Positions 60,001 through 64,000 of a stretch of 64,000 nucleotides of DNA are shown in pieces (position 1 is the first letter of the stretch; every line of letters begins with the position of its first letter). Under the pieces are notes generated by a model. It was not told the DNA's origin and did not search any database. It saw nothing but the letters and a program-made list of their open reading frames with translations. The position numbers and the translations under genes are program-made. Source of the DNA: Cadophora sp. MPI-SDFR-AT-0126 (Eukaryota > Ascomycota > Leotiomycetes > Helotiales > Ploettnerulaceae); the NCBI GenBank assembly GCA_020747065.1, contig JAGMVK010000008.1, positions 1 to 64,000 of the forward strand, given 5' to 3'.

Positions 60001-60162
60001 TTATTTGCGATTTTACTAAGACCGATAATAGTTCAGGCCTTACATAACTTTAATGTTATTTCTACACTGCAGACCTCTACTTTTACCTCTAGAGATTTGA
60101 TACTTTTAGAAATAGCCTAGCTCTACTATATTTGTTTACTATAATACTTGAGAGCGAGTTTT
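57031..60162. other. Unexplained 3.1-kb segment between pol and 3' LTR
   Basis: After the integrase C-terminus there is about 3.1 kb before the purine tract. Most Gypsy elements end soon after integrase. I could not read a motif on either strand through the RIP decay. It may be an extra ORF (plus or antisense), an envelope-like region or a nested insertion. Confidence 0.4.
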
Positions 60163-60177
60163 AAAAAGGGGGACATA

Positions 60178-60453
60178 TATAATAGGAATTAGCTTAATAA
60201 AACTTTTATTACCTGACTTATGCATTCTGTATTATACTTAAGTTAAGACCTTTTTTAAGAGATCTTATCATTAATAATAGCACTTTTCCTTTTAATAGGA
60301 TTTACACTTCTTTTTCTAATTGATAATTTGTACTCTTTAGATATATAATATCTTTTAATTTTGTTTATCTATTATTTCTTGAATCTTATACCTTATGTAC
60401 CTTGCATTTGCTACCCTCTTGTTGTATAGGGGATTGAAGTTCTCCCCTCTACA
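60178..60453 (+). repeat. 3' LTR of the Gypsy element
   Basis: 276 bp, starts TATAATAGGAATTAGCTTAA and ends TCTCCCCTCTACA; aligned end to end with the 5' LTR without a length difference. Confidence 0.92.
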
Positions 60454-63400
60454 GTACTTAAGTAAGATATTATTCTAAATAAATACCATAAGTTAGGCTA
60501 TTAGAAGGGTTAAAAATACTAGTTTCGCTTGCAGAGCATTAGATAAGACGACTATGAAGACTAATCGCTATAATTTTACTAATAATATAAGTCAGAGGAC
60601 TGATACAATACATAAATATCCAGAATCTAGAAAAGGTATCCGGAGGTTAGAAGACACTAGGCTTATTAAAATATTACAGCTTCTTAATTATTATTAGTTT
60701 ACTCACCTGTTAAAGATCATAGTTATAAAGAAAAAAAGAGTTACTACAGCCCTAGTAGTCTAAGTATCTAGTAATATAATAATAATTATATATATAAAGG
60801 TACTAATAAAAGTAAAGATCTAAATATAGAAGAGTATAATAAGGGCTTAGCGCTATAAAGATTAGATACTAGTATATATAAGAGGAGGAATTAAAGATAA
60901 GCTAGAGCTAAGCAAGATATACCTAAAAATCATATAATAGTAATAAGTATAAGCCAAAATACCAAGCATAATCTAGTATAGTATTTCAATTATAATATTA
61001 GTAAGAATAAAAGCAATCCACGAATATACTTTTAAAGGACGCTCACGAACCTAGTAAAGTCAATTAGCTTTAAAACCATATAAGAACTACATTCCATTAT
61101 TAACTAATCTTATATAGCAACCTTTATATAATAAAACAAGGTATAACCTAAAACTAAATTAGAAATGTACGATTTCTTTATTTAGTTAACTGACCTATTG
61201 AATAAGCAAGTTAAGAATTGAGATAAGTATAAAAATACTAAATATAATATTTTATATACCCTGTATAGAGGCATTTAACTTGAAAAACAAGAAACTAATG
61301 AAACTATTGTGCGTAAGCCTTATATCATAAATAATTTAAGAAATACCTATAAAGCGAACACTATAATTAGTAGAATCTTCCCCTAAATATAGGAGGGCGT
61401 GCGCTAATATTACTGGAAAACTTAGACTATAGTATATATAATCTGAACGTATAAAGGTATCGTAAATTCGCCTTTATCGCTATTATTTCTTGATATTATA
61501 CTTATACTACTTATTTCGTAGTGAATGCAATCTTATTTAGCTTTAACATCTCTAAATTAGTTACTTAACTTCCATATATCTAGCTAATTATACTTAGATA
61601 GAACGCTTACTCTAGTAGCTACTATTTCTAGGATATATTTAGCGGGGTTTTCTGTTTTACTATATAGTCTAGCGCCGTGCGTTTCGAAGTAATAAAGAAG
61701 TGTTTCGGTATTAAGACTTATTTCACTGAAGTATACTATTTTCCTACCCTTACTAAGGAAAAGTAATTAATTAAATTCCAAGAATAAAATAGAACTAAAT
61801 TAGTAAATTATAGAGAGAATAGCTTATCCGCTATTAGTAAGTTTATGAAGAAACCTTATAATCGCCTACGAGCTTTATGAGTCAAGGCCGCTTATCAGCT
61901 TATTAAGAAAAATTAAAAGCGCTGGCTTAGTTGCAAATTCTACTCTAATTATAAGAAGTTTTTACTATTTTATATTAAGACCTTCTCCTAGTAAACCTAT
62001 AACTGCCTCAGAGAATTCAACTATATTAAGTATCTCTAGTATAATTAATAAGAGGTATAAAGAAGAAACAGTAAGATATAAACCTTAATTATATCTTCTA
62101 CATAATTATATTTCTCCTTCCTTGATATATATTTTAGCTGCCGTAATATTGCGCTAAATTATAATACTTCACAGATAGTTAAGGTCTTAAGATATAAGTC
62201 TTATTATTACACATATCTTAAAAAAAGCAATTAGTAATTATAGCTAGTAACCTTTGTTCATATTATAAACTGTACTAGTTCTGCGTTAAAAGCTTAAATT
62301 TAATAGCCTTCTATTAATAAGTATTTCCCCAGTGATAACTCCAATAGAGGTACGCTAAGTAAGAATATTAAGGAGAGTTGTCTTTCTTGCACCCAAAATC
62401 CCTATTAGTACTATTAATGTACCCGGCTTTACTTATCCAGAAATATAGTCTAGTAGTTTATAGGATTCATTCTTGATATATATATCATAGATAATATCAT
62501 GCTACATGAAAATACTTTTCTAGAGCCGGGTAGTTTTCGCGTCCTATGTTTAGTTATCCTTCTTAATAGCGCCTACTACTAGAAGGTTACGTTAATTATT
62601 ATTATTACTACTATACGTAGTAGATTTCCGAATATCTTTCCCTTCTTATTCTTATAGGAATAGGAGAACTTCCACTATACTTAAAGTAGATAAGTTTAAT
62701 TTGCTTGTAATCAGATATACTATAAGGAAGAATACCTAAAATACGATCATGATTCCGAGGTTCCGCTAGATATAAGAATAATTATACTAGAAGCTTATTT
62801 AGATATAAGTATTACCTAAAACATTTATCTGCCTAGCGATAGTGCCTAGAATAGGGTAAATGAAAGTTTCTCCAATCAGATTTGGATATATTAGGATAAA
62901 ACTACGCGAATAGTAAGTACCATTAGCTAGTATTAGTTGGAATATAGATTACCTTACGCAGGGAAATTCCCTGCCGTGTAATTCGTTCACTATTAGAGCC
63001 TCAAACGCGTATACCAGAGGGTTTATATAAGTGATCTATTTAAACTACAAATATATATATAGCAGCGGAATTATATACCTTATATAGATTATAATAGCTA
63101 GTACTAAGATACCTATTATAGTTAGAGCTTAAGAGATAGTTTTCGTAAATATAGCTACTATCTGAAACATTGCAGATATCGTGAACCTAACTAAATAAGG
63201 TAAAAAGAAAGAAAGTAAAGAATTAGGTAAGCTTTAGGTCCAGCTCTGCAAGAAAGTATAGGATTAGATTAAAGTATATAGTAATAATAAGCTTAATAGG
63301 GGTATCTAATATCATATTTACAAGAGCTTTAGTAAAAGAGCAGTAAAAGCTAATAAGAAAATTAGTATTAAACGCGATTTAAAGGAAAACCGGTAGTTAA

Positions 63401-64000
63401 GGGATTATCTACTAATAAATGGCCCTTACGTATAAGAAGTATACTTTTCAATTATTAGTTTTTATTAGTATAAGTTATTAATTTCCGTGATAGTAATAAG
63501 AGCGCTAAGTAAAGTTATAAAGAATAATATTAAACCTCTTGCGAAAAAGCTATTTATATTATTTAGTATTCCGTAAAAGACAGAGCTAATAATAAGTACT
63601 ATAATAATTTAACTAAGAACTACAGTTAATATTAATAATTTATTATTTTATAATCACTAATATGCGTATTTTATATAAGATTTGATCTGGATTAGAATAC
63701 TAGTAATATACAGAGATTCCGCTTATAATTAGTATGATCAAGCAGCTTTACATAATACTATAAACTGGTCTACAGTAATATAATCCGAAATTTTGCTCTT
63801 ATACTTCTATATCTTGTCTTAGAGCTTAGTGTAAGCTTATAACTAACGCTAATATTTCTCGAAGTCATTTGAAGTTCAAGGTACTCGTACTTTATAACTA
63901 TACTGCAATTTTCTCTTCTCCTAATTAATAACAGAAGTAAGAAAGTCTCTTATAATCTAACGTAGTAAGTAATACTAGCCTATCTCCTAAAAATATCCTT
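60454..64000 (+). other. AT-rich RIP-decayed sequence, identity unknown, runs off the window
   Basis: The first ~350 bp continue the reading interrupted at 48487: after the second GTAC come VKNTSFACRALDKTTMKTNR, NFTNNISQRTDTIHKYPE and GIRRLEDTRLIKILQLLNYY. Beyond that stops are dense, TA dinucleotides dominate, and no domain was recognised. No LTR or inverted repeat could be paired inside the window. Confidence 0.4.

Larger units (their letters stand above)
48488..60453 (+). mobile_element. Ty3/Gypsy LTR retrotransposon, 12 kb, heavily RIP-mutated
   Basis: Two LTRs of equal length (276 bp, 48488-48763 and 60178-60453) flank the element, with GTAC on both outer sides (48484-48487 and 60454-60457). 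The LTRs begin TATAG/TATAA (ancestrally probably TGTAG) and end CACA/TACA. A purine tract AAAAAGGGGGA (about 60163-60173) precedes the 3' LTR. Protease, reverse transcriptase, RNase H and integrase relics occur in that order, which defines Gypsy. TAA/TAG stops occur every few codons and the whole element is extremely TA-rich. Confidence 0.92.

Noticed and set aside
48240..64000. AT-rich block as a mitochondrial insertion or centromere
   Set aside because: Gypsy domains, LTR pair and TA-enriched decay explain it as RIP-mutated repeats; no mitochondrial gene motifs seen.
1..64000. CRISPR arrays, bacterial operons, toxin-antitoxin pairs or phage genes
   Set aside because: No spaced direct repeats, ribosome-binding sites or bacterial gene packing; introns and TE families are fungal.

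Overview
The window looks like a genome segment from a filamentous ascomycete (Pezizomycotina). Protein genes carry short introns of about 50-240 nt with GT..AG ends and CTRAC-type branch sites. Recognised families include a Zn2Cys6 regulator, a fungal rhodopsin-like membrane protein, a GPI-anchored secreted protein and a fungal CaMKK-type kinase. Repeats of every class show the C-to-T / G-to-A decay expected of repeat-induced point mutation (RIP). No rRNA, tRNA, CRISPR or bacterial-type operon was seen. All assignments come from reading the sequence; no database search was run.

Layout. 1-4.3 kb: transposon relics (a zinc-finger ORF relic at the edge, a pogo-like element, a Tc1-like element). 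5.7-7.3 kb: a two-exon single-pass membrane protein (-). 8.8-10.2 kb: an ankyrin fragment and copy 1 of a duplicated block carrying a Cys-rich gene. 11.1-12.4 kb: a decayed Pro/Gln-rich protein gene. 15.0-17.8 kb: a protein kinase gene whose start codon is split by a 538-bp hAT-type MITE. 21.5-25.3 kb: a disrupted small hydrophilic protein gene, a second hAT-like MITE, a P-type ATPase fragment and a secreted Ala/Gly/Pro-rich protein. 26.9-29.9 kb: a solo LTR, copy 2 of the duplicated block (split by another solo LTR) and a second Tc1 relic. 30.0-36.2 kb is the best-preserved gene island: a GPI-anchored secreted protein (-), a divergent Zn2Cys6/Fungal_trans_2 regulator (+) and a rhodopsin-like seven-helix protein (+). 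36.3-41.8 kb: a 174-bp MITE, a third Tc1-type element and a 3.4-kb hAT element with an intact 768-codon transposase. 42-48 kb: mostly non-coding, with a LINE fragment, two inverted solo LTRs and a Tc1 end fragment. 48.2-64 kb: a very AT-rich, stop-riddled block dominated by a 12-kb Ty3/Gypsy element with 276-bp LTRs, inserted into an older decayed sequence.

The main biological theme is an accessory, TE-rich region in which several host genes have been broken. The kinase gene has lost its native ATG to a MITE. The small protein at 21.5 kb may have turned damaged coding sequence into an intron. The duplicated Cys-rich block preserves an empty and a filled retrotransposon target site. The regulator, membrane receptor-like protein and cell-wall protein form a plausible surface-sensing neighbourhood, but that link is inference from adjacency only.
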